Source: Artemisia argyi (Eukaryota > Streptophyta > Magnoliopsida > Asterales > Asteraceae). From it: a stretch of 64,000 nt of DNA. The position numbers were made by a program, and so were the translations under genes. Shown here one piece after another: positions 1 to 10,662 of the stretch (positions are counted from its first letter, which is position 1; each line of letters starts with the position of its first letter). The stretch lies in the NCBI GenBank assembly GCA_030686995.1, contig CM060704.1, forward strand, positions 116,290,042 through 116,354,041, read 5' to 3'. The notes beneath the pieces were generated by a model, which worked only from the letters and a program-made list of their open reading frames with translations, had not been told where the DNA came from and made no database searches.

Positions 1-870
1 TCTGTTTGGCTGTGACATGCAAAATTATAGTATTACGGAGTAATATTTTTAGAAGAAAAATTGAAGTTACTTATGATACTTGAGAAATGATAATTTTTTT
101 TCCAGCTAAATTTTCTTAGTTTTCTTCTTACTGGTCTAGATCAGATTTGGGTGTTCGTAACGTGGCTTATCTTAAAGACATGTTGAACGAAATTAGTCAA
201 GTTGATATCCTCTCCGATTCCGACCCTTGTGTTTGGTCTATCGCTCATGATGGCATTTTCTCGGTAGGAGTGTTTCGTAGGCGTATTGACGTTCACCTTT
301 TGCCCTCTTTGGATCCTCCTACTATATGGGACAAGTCTCTTCCTCGCAAAGTGAATATCTTTATGTGGCGTTTATTGCTTGACAGGCTTCCACATCGTCT
401 CAATCTCTCGTCCTGAGGTTTCGAAATCACGGAGATCTCTTGCCCTTCTTGTAATGGTAATGTGGAATCTAACTTCCATATCTTTTTCGAGTGTGACATT
501 GCCAAAGATATTTAGAGGCTTGTTCGTTCTTGGTGTGATGCCTCCATGCCTTTATTCATATCTCACACCCATTGGAGAGATTGGTTGAGCTCTTGACATG
601 TCTCTAAAGAGAAGATTCATCGTATATATGGCATTATCGAGACTTACAAAAGGTGGTTTTGGCATTTTCGTAATAATGTCACTTTTAACTCTCACTCTAT
701 GAGGAAAATTGACATCTTTGATAATATTCGTTTCAATTATTTTTTTTTTGCTTAAGTCTAGAGGTCGTATGCTTTATAGTTTGACTGATTGGTTAAAATC
801 TCTCATGTAATTGCTAGCTTTTTGATAGTTTTCTTTTTAATGAAATGCCGCTATTAAGAAAAAAAAACAA
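1..870 (+). pseudogene. 3' end of a non-LTR (LINE) retrotransposon, decayed
   Basis: The frame running through 147 reads as the C-terminal zinc-binding region (zf-RVT type) of plant LINE reverse transcriptases: a W-x-DG-x-FSV block, then a W...LPRKVNIFMWRLLLDRLPHRLNL block, then a CPSCNG...ESNFHIFFECDIA zinc-finger block. The frame is kept but broken by TGA at 414-416, TAG at 513-515 and TGA at 594-596. It ends in an A-rich tail near 859-868. The element enters from outside the window, so its RT core is not visible. It is a dead copy, with no host function inferred. Confidence 0.8.
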
Positions 871-1102
871 TATTCTGACACTTAACAAAAATTGACTGTT
901 TAAATTAAAATAAAGAATGAGCGAAAAAAATACATGTGGATAAACATACAACAAAAATCTATAAAAGTTCTGAGATCTACGCAGCTTCGTTCGTGGCATT
1001 TTCCATCTATTTTTCGTCACCAAGTTAAATTAATAATTAAAAAAAAATTAAAAAAAATTAAAAAAAAAATTAAAATTAAAAATTCTCTTTCAATAAAATA
1101 GT

Positions 1103-1278
1103 TCCGGACCACCGGGCAACAACATTAAAATTTTGACTAGTTCTTATTTTTTGATAAAACAAAGTACAAATGTATAAGTAGTGTGTAAGGTTGTGTACAT
1201 TTTTTACACATGTATTTTTTTATTAAAAAATAAAATACTTGTTAAAAATTTAATGTGGTTGCCCAATCGCTCTCGATC
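1103..1278. mobile_element. Small foldback MITE-like repeat
   Basis: The block near 1113-1138 (gggcaacaacattaaaattt) recurs inverted near 1245-1272, and the AT-rich interior is partly self-complementary. This is the form of a short non-autonomous DNA transposon. No target duplication was identified, so superfamily is not assigned. The AT-rich stretch 871-1102 before it holds nothing recognisable. Confidence 0.45.
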
Positions 1279-1519
1279 ACTCCAGGCTGTTTTATGAAAT
1301 GAGTTTTTTTAAGCTAAATTAATAATGTAATTTGAGCGGCAAAGCTGTTTACGAAATTTTCTTTTTTTTATAAAACGTGGTTTGCTTAAAGCAAAACATA
1401 ACCCAAATCATTTCATCAACCTATAAACAGGTCATAATTGTCATCTCATGGCACATGACTCTGACTACAAATTTATGTGGCCATGAATATTTAGAGATTA
1501 CATTAATCATTGAACGAAT

Positions 1520-1680
1520 GAAGAGAGGCTGGAGGTCTTTTTCTACCTTAAGTAGAATCGGAAGCAGCCTCTCTACCTTAGGTAGGGGTAAGGCTGTCTA
1601 CATATCAACCTCCCCCATGCATCGTGAAAGACGGTATTGAGACCCATAACCCGTGGAAGACGGTATTGGGAGTTACTTTA
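1520..1680 (+). repeat. Au-SINE-like dispersed repeat fragment
   Basis: The text near 1560-1620 (a 'ggaagcagcctctctacctt' block, then 'ggtaaggctgtctacat', then 'cctccccc') matches the widely dispersed plant sequence I associate with Au-type SINEs. Only part is present and no poly-T tail or target duplication was resolved. Assignment is from memory of the family pattern. Confidence 0.45.
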
Positions 1681-1714
1681 CTTTACTTTTTTTTATTGAA
1701 CGAATGAAGATTAA

Positions 1715-1786
1715 GGGTTCATTTGATTAAAATTGAGGAAAAGGAATGCAAAGGAATGAGTGAGGTGAGTAATCAATACATTAACC

Positions 1787-1817
<31 letters not shown>

Positions 1818-1962
1818 ATTTAGTCTATAATAGTTGATTACTTACTATGGGGTAATCAATACCTTTGCACTCTCTAACCAATCACCATATATTAAGTATT
1901 GTGAGCCCTTTTAAATAACTTACTTATTCCTCACCCCCTTAACCCTTCCACCAAACACCCCC
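1715..1962. mobile_element. Tourist-like MITE
   Basis: The ends GGGTTCATTTGATT and (inverted) GGGGGTGTTTGGTGG are loosely complementary and flanked by TAA on both sides (1712-1714 and 1963-1965), the 3-bp duplication typical of PIF/Harbinger MITEs. A C-run then A-run (1785-1818) sits inside. AT-rich, no coding content. Confidence 0.55.
1785..1818 (+). repeat. Poly-C / poly-A simple repeat
   Basis: A run of 23 C followed by 11 A. Length is likely variable or error-prone. Confidence 0.9.
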
Positions 1963-2108
1963 TAACTCTAGAAAACATTAAACCATAGTTATTGTAACAA
2001 GTAACTTTTTCTAATGACCACCAAACCTTAATATCAACTTCATTGACATCAGACCCTATTAAGCAATCCTTTTTCGTGTTTATTTCGTACAATATGTCTA
2101 CTATATAA

Positions 2109-2317
2109 GAAAAAAAAAATACATTGTTGGTCTCTGGACTTTCCTAAAAACATCGCATGAGAACCAAACAAGAAAAAGTCATCGTCATGCGTCCTTTTTA
2201 CAAGTTTTTGAGGCCGATTGCATCCTTTGACCCGTAATCCGCTGGTCAACACCGTTCCTCTCCGTTATCTTTTGTTTTTAGCAATAGGGCATAAGCGTTA
2301 TTCTGCATTTACACGTG
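2109..2317 (+). repeat. Left terminal inverted repeat of the MULE
   Basis: About 205 bp, pairing with 17527-17729 across almost its whole length. The blocks 'gacccgtaatccgctggt' and 'ccgttcctctccgttatc' are shared. In MULEs the TIR holds the promoter of the gene next to it; here that is the GRF zinc-finger gene starting at 2455. Confidence 0.9.
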
Positions 2318-2454
2318 CGTACGAACCACACGGCTTGTGAAGGTACAACGGAACATTGTTAATTAATAAAAGCCAATCTTTTTTGCCACTCATCCCTAAA
2401 CTCTCTTCTCTCTCATAAAATCTTATCCTAAATAATTCCGATCATTTTTTAACA

Positions 2455-2953
2455 ATGGTGCGATGCGGCTGGGGCAGGTGGGTGGTTGTAAGAACATGTT
2501 GGAACAATGTCAATGCCGGAAGGCGTTATTATGGTTGTCCGGTTGAGGTGCGTTAATGATTGGGTTGATTTAAGTTAAAATGTCACGTTTAGTTTAATCA
2601 TGGTTTACGTCTAATGGTTGTTTTAGATTACAACTTTATTTTCTAGTTATGATTTTAAGCGTAAATGTCTTATTTTTGCTTTATAGGGATCCACATGTCC
2701 CATCAATGGGTGGTACGATCCACCAATTCAACCAAGAGCAAGGGAGGTGATCGTCTACTTGAGGAGGCACCTTCAGCGTAACGAGGCGGCATTACAAGAA
2801 AGCCAAGTCGGCCTTATGGCTGAGACATTAGCGGTCGTCAACGCGGGAGACAGGGCAATCGAGCTAGAGGCTGCTCACCAAGCATCCCAAGCTGAGCTCC
2901 TTCTTGAGAAGGAAAAAGTTTGCCGTTTGAAGAACTTGTGTGTGTTCTCCTAG
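2455..2953 (+). CDS. GRF-type zinc-finger protein carried by the MULE
   Basis: Two exons (2455-2547 and 2687-2953) joined by a 139-bp GT-AG intron in phase 0 give about 119 residues. The N-terminal ~55 residues form a GRF-type zinc finger: Cys4, Cys15, the GRRYYGC block with Cys28, Cys34, then WYDPP and RAREVI. GRF fingers bind single-stranded or structured nucleic acid in DNA-repair and topoisomerase proteins (family knowledge). The remainder is Ala/Glu/Gln/Leu-rich and probably a coiled coil. The ATG is the first in frame, 138 bp inside the left TIR, so the TIR is the likely promoter. The frame is intact, unlike the transposase. It faces the transposase gene, as mudrB faces mudrA in maize MuDR, though it is not related to MURB by sequence. 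A role in transposition is inference. Confidence 0.75.
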
Positions 2954-3787
2954 ATACTCATCTTTGTAGTTTGCATATGGTTTATTTAGTGTTTTTAGAA
3001 AGACATTGGTTTTTTGTGTTTTGGAAACATTTCTAGAAAGTAGAAGGCACGTACAATAGTTTACTAGTAGTAGTTTCTTTAATGTCTTTAGGAAGCTTTA
3101 ATGTAGGTTCACTAATAGAAAGCATTGACTTCATCAAGTTTGGTCCTTTTCAATGCCCTATAAATATGTTATTCATGTCTTTATTGGTTTACTAGTAGGT
3201 TAGCCATATTAGAGGATAATAGGCCCAAGCCCGGTCTGTGGGCTTAGGGTCCATTAGGGTTTACTTATGTAATCTCTATATAATGTGCATGAATAATAAT
3301 GATAATCTACGGGGAATTATGTGATCTAACATGGTATCGAAGCGGGTCTAATCCTCAGACCTAGGTGGCTATGTTGAGCTGCCTCCACCCTAGGCCACCC
3401 CGTCAAACCCTAAGTATACAAAATCACCGTCACTTTTCTATACCAAACATATATGCAGTAACTTTTCTATCCACCAATACAACAGTTACTTGTTTTCTTT
3501 TTTCCCAAGTTGTTCACTTTTTGAGATAAGCCAACAGTGCTTCTGTAAGAAGGAAAAAGAAGGAAATCAATGGCTGGACGTTTTGAAGATTGCAATTTTT
3601 ATTTTGGAATATTATGTCTAGGTACTGTTGACGGTAACATGGGGACCAATTTAAGATTATGTTCGTTTAATACGATTGCTGATGTCAACGACTCTTGGAT
3701 GAGTTGAATGTAATTGCACCTAAGTTTGTCTTTGCTATCTATCTAGAATCCGTGGCCGTGGTATGCAGATCCGGTCATGTTATTAAA

Positions 3788-3795
<8 letters not shown>

Positions 3796-3864
<69 letters not shown>
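3796..3864. repeat. (AT)n microsatellite in TRIM internal region
   Basis: About 34 AT units preceded by a poly-A stretch; located in the first internal region of the TRIM array. Confidence 0.95.
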
Positions 3865-3867
<3 letters not shown>

Positions 3868-3897
3868 GTTTTATGTTTGTTCGATAGTCGATTGTTC

Positions 3898-4050
3898 GTA
3901 CGGCTTTGTTACCAGTCGACTAAAGTTGACCGTTGGTACCAGTCCCTAAAGTCGACCGTTGGTACGGTGTTGTTACCAGTCGACTTAGCCGACCGTTGGT
4001 CCAGTCGACTAAAGTCGACCGTTGGTACGGTTTTGTTACGAGTCGACTAA
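3898..4050 (+). repeat. GTCGAC-rich minisatellite in TRIM internal region
   Basis: Imperfect ~30-40-bp units built from 'ccagtcgactaaagtcgacc' and 'gttggtacggttttgtta', about four copies. The second internal region (4639-4735) has a related 'tttgtcgaccaagagttg' repeat, so the two internal domains have diverged by repeat turnover. Confidence 0.75.
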
Positions 4051-4997
4051 AGTTATGTTTTTATTCCGTTAATGTTTTGTTTTTCTTTTCTTTTATAGTT
4101 TACTGCTCCAGTCCGAGCTTTCGCGATTTCGCCGCTCGGACTGCGGAGGAGTATTAGAGGATAATAGGCCCAAGCCCGGTCTGTGGGCTTAGGGTCCATT
4201 AGGGTTTACTTATGTAATCTCTATATAATGTGCATGAATAATAATGATAACCTACGGAGAATTATGTAGTCCAACATGGTATCATGAGCAGGTTTGGTCC
4301 TGAGACCTAGTCGGCCATCATGAGCCGACATCCCTGTACCTCGTCAAATCTCTCTCTCTGTTCAATTACCTAAAATTATCTCTCTATCGAAGCTATGAAG
4401 AAAAAAAAATGGTTCGTGTATTCGCAATTATTTGTTCGCTTGGATCTGCACCTTGCTGTACGTCAGTATTGTTAGAAGTTTGGTTCTTTGGATTTGATTG
4501 GTTTATTTAATCAGGCAATGAGGTATTGATTGGATCAACGAAGCAGTGGTCTCATGTGAACTTTACATTCGGTTGTTTAGTTTTAATACTAGTGGTAATT
4601 TTTTACTATTTTGTGGTTTGTTACAAGTTGTTTAATTGTTTGTCGACCAAGAGTTGTTGACGATCTCTGTTTGTCGACCAAGAGTTGTCGACGGGTGCTT
4701 TGTTTGTTTGTCGACCATGTGTGTTGTCGACCGGTTTTAGTTATTTGATTGTTTGTTTTTGTTTTTTTTATGTCGAATCTAGGGTATCAATTCCTGAAAC
4801 GATGTTTTATTTTGCTTTCTTAGTTTACTACTCCAGTTCGAGCTTTCGCGATTTCGCCGCTCGAACTGCGGGGAGTATTAGTTGATAATTAGGCCCAAGC
4901 CCGGTTTGTGGGTTTTGGGTATTAGGATTTCACTATTATAAATAGTGGATGAATAATAAGATTATACCCACGGGGTTTACAATATTCCAACAAGCCA

Positions 4998-5540
4998 CAC
5001 AAACATTATTCAACTCACAACACATATTCAAGAATGGTCCAATTGACAAACACGGATTCAAGAAAGTTCCAAGTATCAAAGACAGAAGAAGTATCAAACA
5101 TGGATGAACAAACACCACTTTCAAGTATGAACATAAACTTGCTCTGGTGTTGTTCATCTATTGTTGATTCTTCTTTGCTCTTTGTCAAAATACATAATCA
5201 TCATCCTAGTAAGAACTCAAGCTTGTAAAATGACTATCCAATAGTCAATTTTCATGTATAATGAAAGTAATTAACCTTCTTAAAGTCAACACTTATACGT
5301 ATCTGTATGAACTTGCAACAATAGGTAGGAATTGGATAAAGTTAAAAATGGATACATTTAAACCTAAATTAATCCCATAGACTAACATGAGATGATATCT
5401 TACATAATGCGAAATGGATATATTTCCAAATGCATAAAATTTAGTAGTCTACATAGTTCAGAAACACACATTGTTAAAAGATAGAAAATATTGTCTATGA
5501 ATTATATATTCGATGAAAAACATTGTCTTTGAAATTGACT
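4998..5540. other. MULE interior between the two convergent genes
   Basis: Native MULE sequence between the TRIM insertion and the 3' end of the transposase. It should hold the 3' ends of both convergent genes. No coding domain was recognised. Confidence 0.5.
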
Positions 5541-7303
5541 TTCATTTATGGCTGTACCAAACTTGCTTGAGATGGAGTTTCAGTCTGACCATATGTTTCA
5601 TGCACATTACTTTTAAATTGAGCATCAGTTTGACAATGACTTTGTTCAGTTGCTTCAAAGTTGTTACCTTTAACCTTTGTCTTCTTCTTTGATGGCATTT
5701 TTGGCTGTGATGAAGCTGTTTTATGGGACTGATGGGTACTGCCTTGACTTCCTGTTACACCTCCTTGCCCAAGACATGTTTTCTTATTGTGTCCAGCATT
5801 TCCACAAATACCACAAACTACACTCCTACTGGACTGTGACAACTTACTATCTTTACAAGTATCATCATTTTCTGTAAAAGCCCTAGTTCTTTTCTTACGT
5901 GGCCTACCCAATGGTTTATGATGTTTAGGTGGAAGAATGGTTGTAGGCACATTAGATTTTTTCCAACACCTGTAACCCCTGATAGGATGAACATGATGTT
6001 TGAAAGTTTCTTCCCAATTCTTAAGCAGGTAACATGGATGCATCAATGATTCTACAGATCCTACTTCCATTCCATTGAACCTCATATACCGGCCGGTAGC
6101 AACAGCAAGTTTACATGGCATACCTGTCAGCTCCCATCTTCTAAAATTACAAGACCTGGCTTCAACATTTACCAAACGCTTTTCTCCCCATCCCCTAACC
6201 GGATAGTTATCTCCTTTAGTCCCTATAACGGTGTATTTATAAGCCTATTTCTTAATGAAGTCCAACATATGTGTTGCCTTTGGTGTTAATGGTCTGACAC
6301 ACTTGTCAATTGTATGCATAACATTCACTATTCTCTGCATACAATATGCTCTAATGTATTCTAAAGTAGTAATGATGGGTTGGTGCCTACCTCTCGCTAG
6401 TTTCCCATTAAACACTTCACACATGTTATTAAGTAACACATCAGAATGAGCTCTCCCTACATATGTATATAACATGTTTTAGTAATACAGAAAACAATGT
6501 TGTACAACAAAAGTTGTACGGTTTACACACATATTTTGGGTAGTACCTGAAAAATGCGACATTGATCAATGGGCTGGTGGTATCTTACTTAACCAAGCAT
6601 GTGCAGGTTTGCTAAAACTCTTGAATGCAAGCATTGCTGCCTCAAATTGCTGGACAGTTGTTGCTGTTGCACACCTCCACAAATGCTCCTTGTGGGTTGT
6701 AGAATTCCATTGCAATTTCATATTCTCGTGGATGTGCCTCAAACAATATACGTGTTCCGCACTAGGGAATACTGTTGCTAAAGCTGGAATGATACCCTGC
6801 AAAAAGGAACATCAATCAATTACTAATAAACCAATCATTTATGAATTATATAACGCAATATAATCAATTATAAATTAACATCACCTTTTGTCTGTCGCTG
6901 ATAAAAGTGTAGTTTGAATTTGGTTGCAAGTCAAGATCATCTGCTAGACAATCAAGAAACCAAATCCATGCATCTTTGTTTTCAGCTTCTACAACTGCAT
7001 AGGCTAAATGGTAAATTCATTGTTACTATCAATACCAACAGCTGTAAGAAGCTGACCAGGAAAAGGACCCCTCATAAATGCACCATCTAATCCCAACAAC
7101 TCTCTTTGAAAAGCTTTATATCCCTCCTTCAAAGCACTTAAACAAACGTACATTCTCTTGAAAACTCTCGTTGAACTTGATGGATATGTTGCAGTTTGCA
7201 TACTTATCTTAACTGTTGTATTAGGATTTGTTTTCTGCAACTCTTCAACATAGTCCCTCAAAATGGTATATTACTGCTTATGGTCACCCCTAATCTTAAT
7301 TTC

Positions 7304-7309
<6 letters not shown>

Positions 7310-7337
<28 letters not shown>
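7310..7337 (-). repeat. Poly-A tract inside transposase pseudogene
   Basis: About 28 T on the plus strand; encodes a run of Lys if translated, in a place where MULE transposases have only a short basic patch. Probably microsatellite expansion after inactivation. Confidence 0.85.
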
Positions 7338-7339
<2 letters not shown>

Positions 7340-8324
7340 CCTTAATGCCTTTTTCATAGACACTTGAACTTCAAACTGTTTACTGAGTTGATCTTGAACA
7401 GCCTTGATTGGAATATCCGGATTTACTAGAACTTGGTCAAGTATTTGCTTTGAGAGAAACTTGTAGTCATAAGCTTTGATCTCTCTTGATTGCAAACATT
7501 TTGTGTTCATCCTTTAAAGTTATAACACTCCATAAATCTTTATCATTATCTTTTGCTACATACAACAACCATGGGAAATCTTTTGGTTCCTCCTTTTGTA
7601 ATCGCAGATATACATCCCTTCTGCGGCCACTAGTTAACGGACCAGTTTTCCTCTTTGGAAAGTTCCCAGTCCAATACCTCCACTTGTACTACATACTGGT
7701 ATTGTTTCGACATACCTAGCCTTAATTCTTTGTTTGTCATTCTTAATGAGTTGCAATTTCCTTCTACTTTGTATTGAATACAAGTTGATCTTATCTTTCA
7801 CTTCTTTTGCAGTTACAAAAGTTTGACCATAGAAAAAAAAATACTTCTTCGTCTACTTGTTGTGCCTCAATTAACTTTTGTTTCTTGCATGCCCTCATAT
7901 TTTTCTTCCTAATTAAATACTCAACCTCATTATCAGAACCACTTGCAAACTCATCATCATTACAGAGTTCTTGTATCTCATTTTTCTTAAAAAAAAATCA
8001 TCTGGTATCTACCTAGAGCTACCTATAGCTGGTAACTCTGATTGTTCAATCAATTTGAACACATTGATATCAACATCAGGCTCCTCAATTATATTCTCTT
8101 CATCAAAAACTATGTTTGCATCTTGAATGTTCTCAATAACATCGTCATCACTCTCAGAACTATCTATGTCACTCACATTGTCATAACCTAACTCATCATC
8201 AGTCTCACAGATGAAGACAAATTTATCTTTTTGCATACGCTCAACAGGTGTATGTATTTCCTCGTCTAATCGTCTTGATTACCAAACTTTTGTTCACTTT
8301 CACATTTCTCTACAAGACTACCTT

Positions 8325-8520
8325 TTTGGCTATGGTCAACACTAATAGGACTATCTTTTTGGCTATCCTCGAAAGAAACAGGACTACCTTTTTTACTATG
8401 GTCAACACTAACCGGACTATCATTTTGCCTATGGTCAACACTAACAAGACTATCTTTTGGCTACGGTCAACACTAGCAGGACTATCTTTTTGGCTATGCT
8501 CAACAGGTGGATCTATGGTC
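8325..8520 (-). repeat. In-frame minisatellite in transposase N-terminal half
   Basis: About five to six imperfect ~33-36-bp units. On the minus strand they translate to variants of VDHSQKDSPVS when the right frame is followed. Slippage in the units has shifted the frame at least once. Confidence 0.75.
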
Positions 8521-9929
8521 ATCAAGGGTTTAATTTCTAGCACATCACTAGATTCTACCAAAGTATTGACTTCCAAAGCTGGTTGTTTGACTTTTCTTAA
8601 AGTCTCTACAGGCTTTTTGACAATGTTTTCTAGGAACAATTTTTGCGAGCAATATGGAACAACAGCAAGAGATGCATTCTTCTTTGATGCACCCACTTCA
8701 ACAATAACTGTCCTAATTGACTTTGGTGACATTTCATCAACATCCAATCTTGTCTTACCATCTTTAACATAAACTTCTATCATCAGATGGTCATCAACAA
8801 GATCTTTCAATATTTTTAAATTTGCAGCCTCACTTAAGCTATAGAAACCATCATCTAAATTACTATCAGGCTTAAAAAGTAATAATAATATTTTTGACCT
8901 AGGTCGTAACCCAATTCATACATAAGAACATCCAACTCTTCAACTGACACACTATCAACATCAACCAAATCAACTAAACTTTCCATACCTCCATCGTATA
9001 TTTTACCAGACCAGTATTTAAAAACACCAATATGATAAACCCTCATGCTAAACATATTAGATCTACCACCTGAAACATATCAATAGACCAAAGCACATTA
9101 TCAAACCTTACTAGCAAATTCAAATATACCTCTATTAGATATTCCAACGATTATAACAACAAAACGTACCATATTTTTTTTAGCAAAGTTGTACAGAGCG
9201 ATATCATCAACTGGATAACCTGGATCTCTCCTTACTTTCCATAAAGTAAAATCCATGTTTGTGGAAAACTAGAAGGGGGGTTTGAATAGTTTTGCGTCTT
9301 TTTCGTTTAATAAGAATTTGCTTTTCAAAGAATTGATAGTAATTGTAAAAACCTTTGAAGCTAAAGTATATATACAAACTAATTCACATATATCATATAT
9401 TCACTACTTATTTAAAGTGTTGAATAGAAATTATAATTTCATATATCTCACTTAATTACAAGTTTGTACTAATATAGATATATGTGTCTTAGTAATTGTT
9501 TATACTTATATTTTACTAAAGTATAATTAATGTTTTAAATGGAACCTAGTTTGATCTTTATGTAAAATCAATATATGCACAACACACAATATTAACAATA
9601 TATGAAAAGCTAGTAAGTAAGCAAGCAAAGAGTGAGAGATGGAAAGATCAAACCGAGAGACAAAGGATTTATAGTGGTTCGGCTACAAGGACACCTTCCT
9701 TGCCCTACTCCACTCCCCGAGCACCGAACTCGAGAGTTTTCTTCACTAAGTCAATAACCTCCCTTATGGCGGAGAAAACCGTACACACCAAAAGCTTACA
9801 CCAATTAACGACACAAAGCGAGATGTCGAGTTCTAATCGTAGCTAGAACCAATCTCACACCAAATATCACACCACTTCTTCTTCACACCTTTGCACTACT
9901 TCAATACTTCTTCACACCACAAGTATCTT

Positions 9930-10125
9930 CACACCTTCAAGGCACTAATGTCTTGACACCTTCAAGTCACTAATGTCTTCACACCTTTAAGGCACTAATG
10001 TCTTGACACCTTCAAGTCACTAATGTCTTCACACCTTTAAGCCACTAATGTCTTGACACCTTCAAGTCACTAATGTCTTCACACCTTCAAGCCACTAAAG
10101 TCTTCACAACTTCAATCTACTAATG
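9930..10125. repeat. Minisatellite within LTR
   Basis: Units of about 29-33 bp of the type 'cttcaagtcactaatgtc' + 'ttcacacc', about six copies. The partner LTR has one more unit (16270-16465), so copy number has changed since insertion. Confidence 0.85.
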
Positions 10126-10543
10126 TCTTCTAGTCTTGTTCACTTGGAACCCTCAATATCTTCACAACAAGTCCCTATTGCTACAATCTCCTATCACCAA
10201 TACTATCTAACCCTTCTTCTTCACTTCAAGTTCCACTTTACACTTACAACAATTCTAGATTCTTCAACTAAATCTAGCTAACTAATACATACACCTTATT
10301 CACCAAAGAATGAAAGATTTACAAGAAAATATAAACAAGCAACTTAGATAGCAAGATGATACTAAGTTGTAATACTTCTAATAGAAGTATTCTTCTCTTT
10401 GCACTTTGAATGTTGAGGCTTGAATCACTTTGAAACAAAGATCAAAGTATATAAGATCAAAGGATTTTTAGAGAAAGGAAATGGATGTTTAGATCAGAAA
10501 GTTTCTGGTGCAAAAAGGTGAGAAAAATATGTGAAATGATCCA

Positions 10544-10662
10544 ATATTTATAGGGCCAGAAAATACTGTTCGGGAGCGTGCCGGTCCCCTTAATTGTAGG
10601 CCGGTCCCCTTAATGATTAAGGGGGCCGCCTAGTAAAATTAAGGGGGCCGCCCTCCTGAACG
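10544..10662 (-). promoter_or_regulatory. LTR promoter: TATA box with upstream GC-rich palindrome
   Basis: On the minus strand, a long imperfect palindrome (arms GGCGGCCCCCTTAAT and ATTAAGGGGACCGGC, centre near 10615) lies about 30 bp upstream of CTATAAATAT. The pairing extends outward through GTTCGGGAG/CTCCTGAAC. The same arrangement is at 16906-16995 in the other LTR. Being in U3, it is also present near the 3' end of the genomic RNA. Function is inferred from position only. Confidence 0.65.

Larger units (their letters stand above)
3207..4992 (+). mobile_element. Tandem TRIM retrotransposon: three LTRs, two internal regions
   Basis: Three copies of a ~120-bp LTR occur at 3207-3331, 4152-4276 and 4876-4992, all beginning TATTAG and ending in AACA. 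After the first two comes TGGTATC, an initiator-Met-tRNA primer site. Before the second and third come purine runs (gcggaggag, cggggag), the polypurine tracts. The outer flanks are identical (AGCCA at 3202-3206 and 4993-4997), so the whole array occupies one target site. No protein is encoded, as expected for a TRIM. The third LTR is most diverged. The array probably arose by unequal recombination between LTRs after or during insertion. Confidence 0.88.
5546..9256 (-). pseudogene. MULE (MuDR-family) transposase, decayed
   Basis: Read on the minus strand from an ATG at 9256. It shows the MULE N-terminal PB1-like region (MDFTLWKVRRDPGYPVDDIA, then HIGVFKYWSGKIYDGG), acidic and repeat-rich spacers, and the transposase core. 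The three catalytic acids are present: Asp in LGLDGAF (~7085), Asp in ISDRQK (~6890, spliced to GIIPALA at 6802), and Glu in NNMCEVFN (~6420). A SWIM-like finger (6100-6170) follows, with Leu where the last His is expected (PCKLA). The tail has GRPRKKR and an intact CCHC knuckle (CGICGNAGHNKKTC, ~5810). Breaks include a TAA near 7271, a frameshift near 7008, a TAG near 6245 and a poly-A expansion at 7310-7337. The original promoter (right TIR) is now separated by an 8.1-kb Copia insertion. Confidence 0.85.

Noticed and set aside
8248..8772. Plus-strand 174-codon open frame
   Set aside because: It is the antisense shadow of the minisatellite-bearing MULE transposase exon.
9990..10125. Regular repeats that could suggest a CRISPR-like array
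   Set aside because: Head-to-tail minisatellite without unique spacers, inside a plant LTR.
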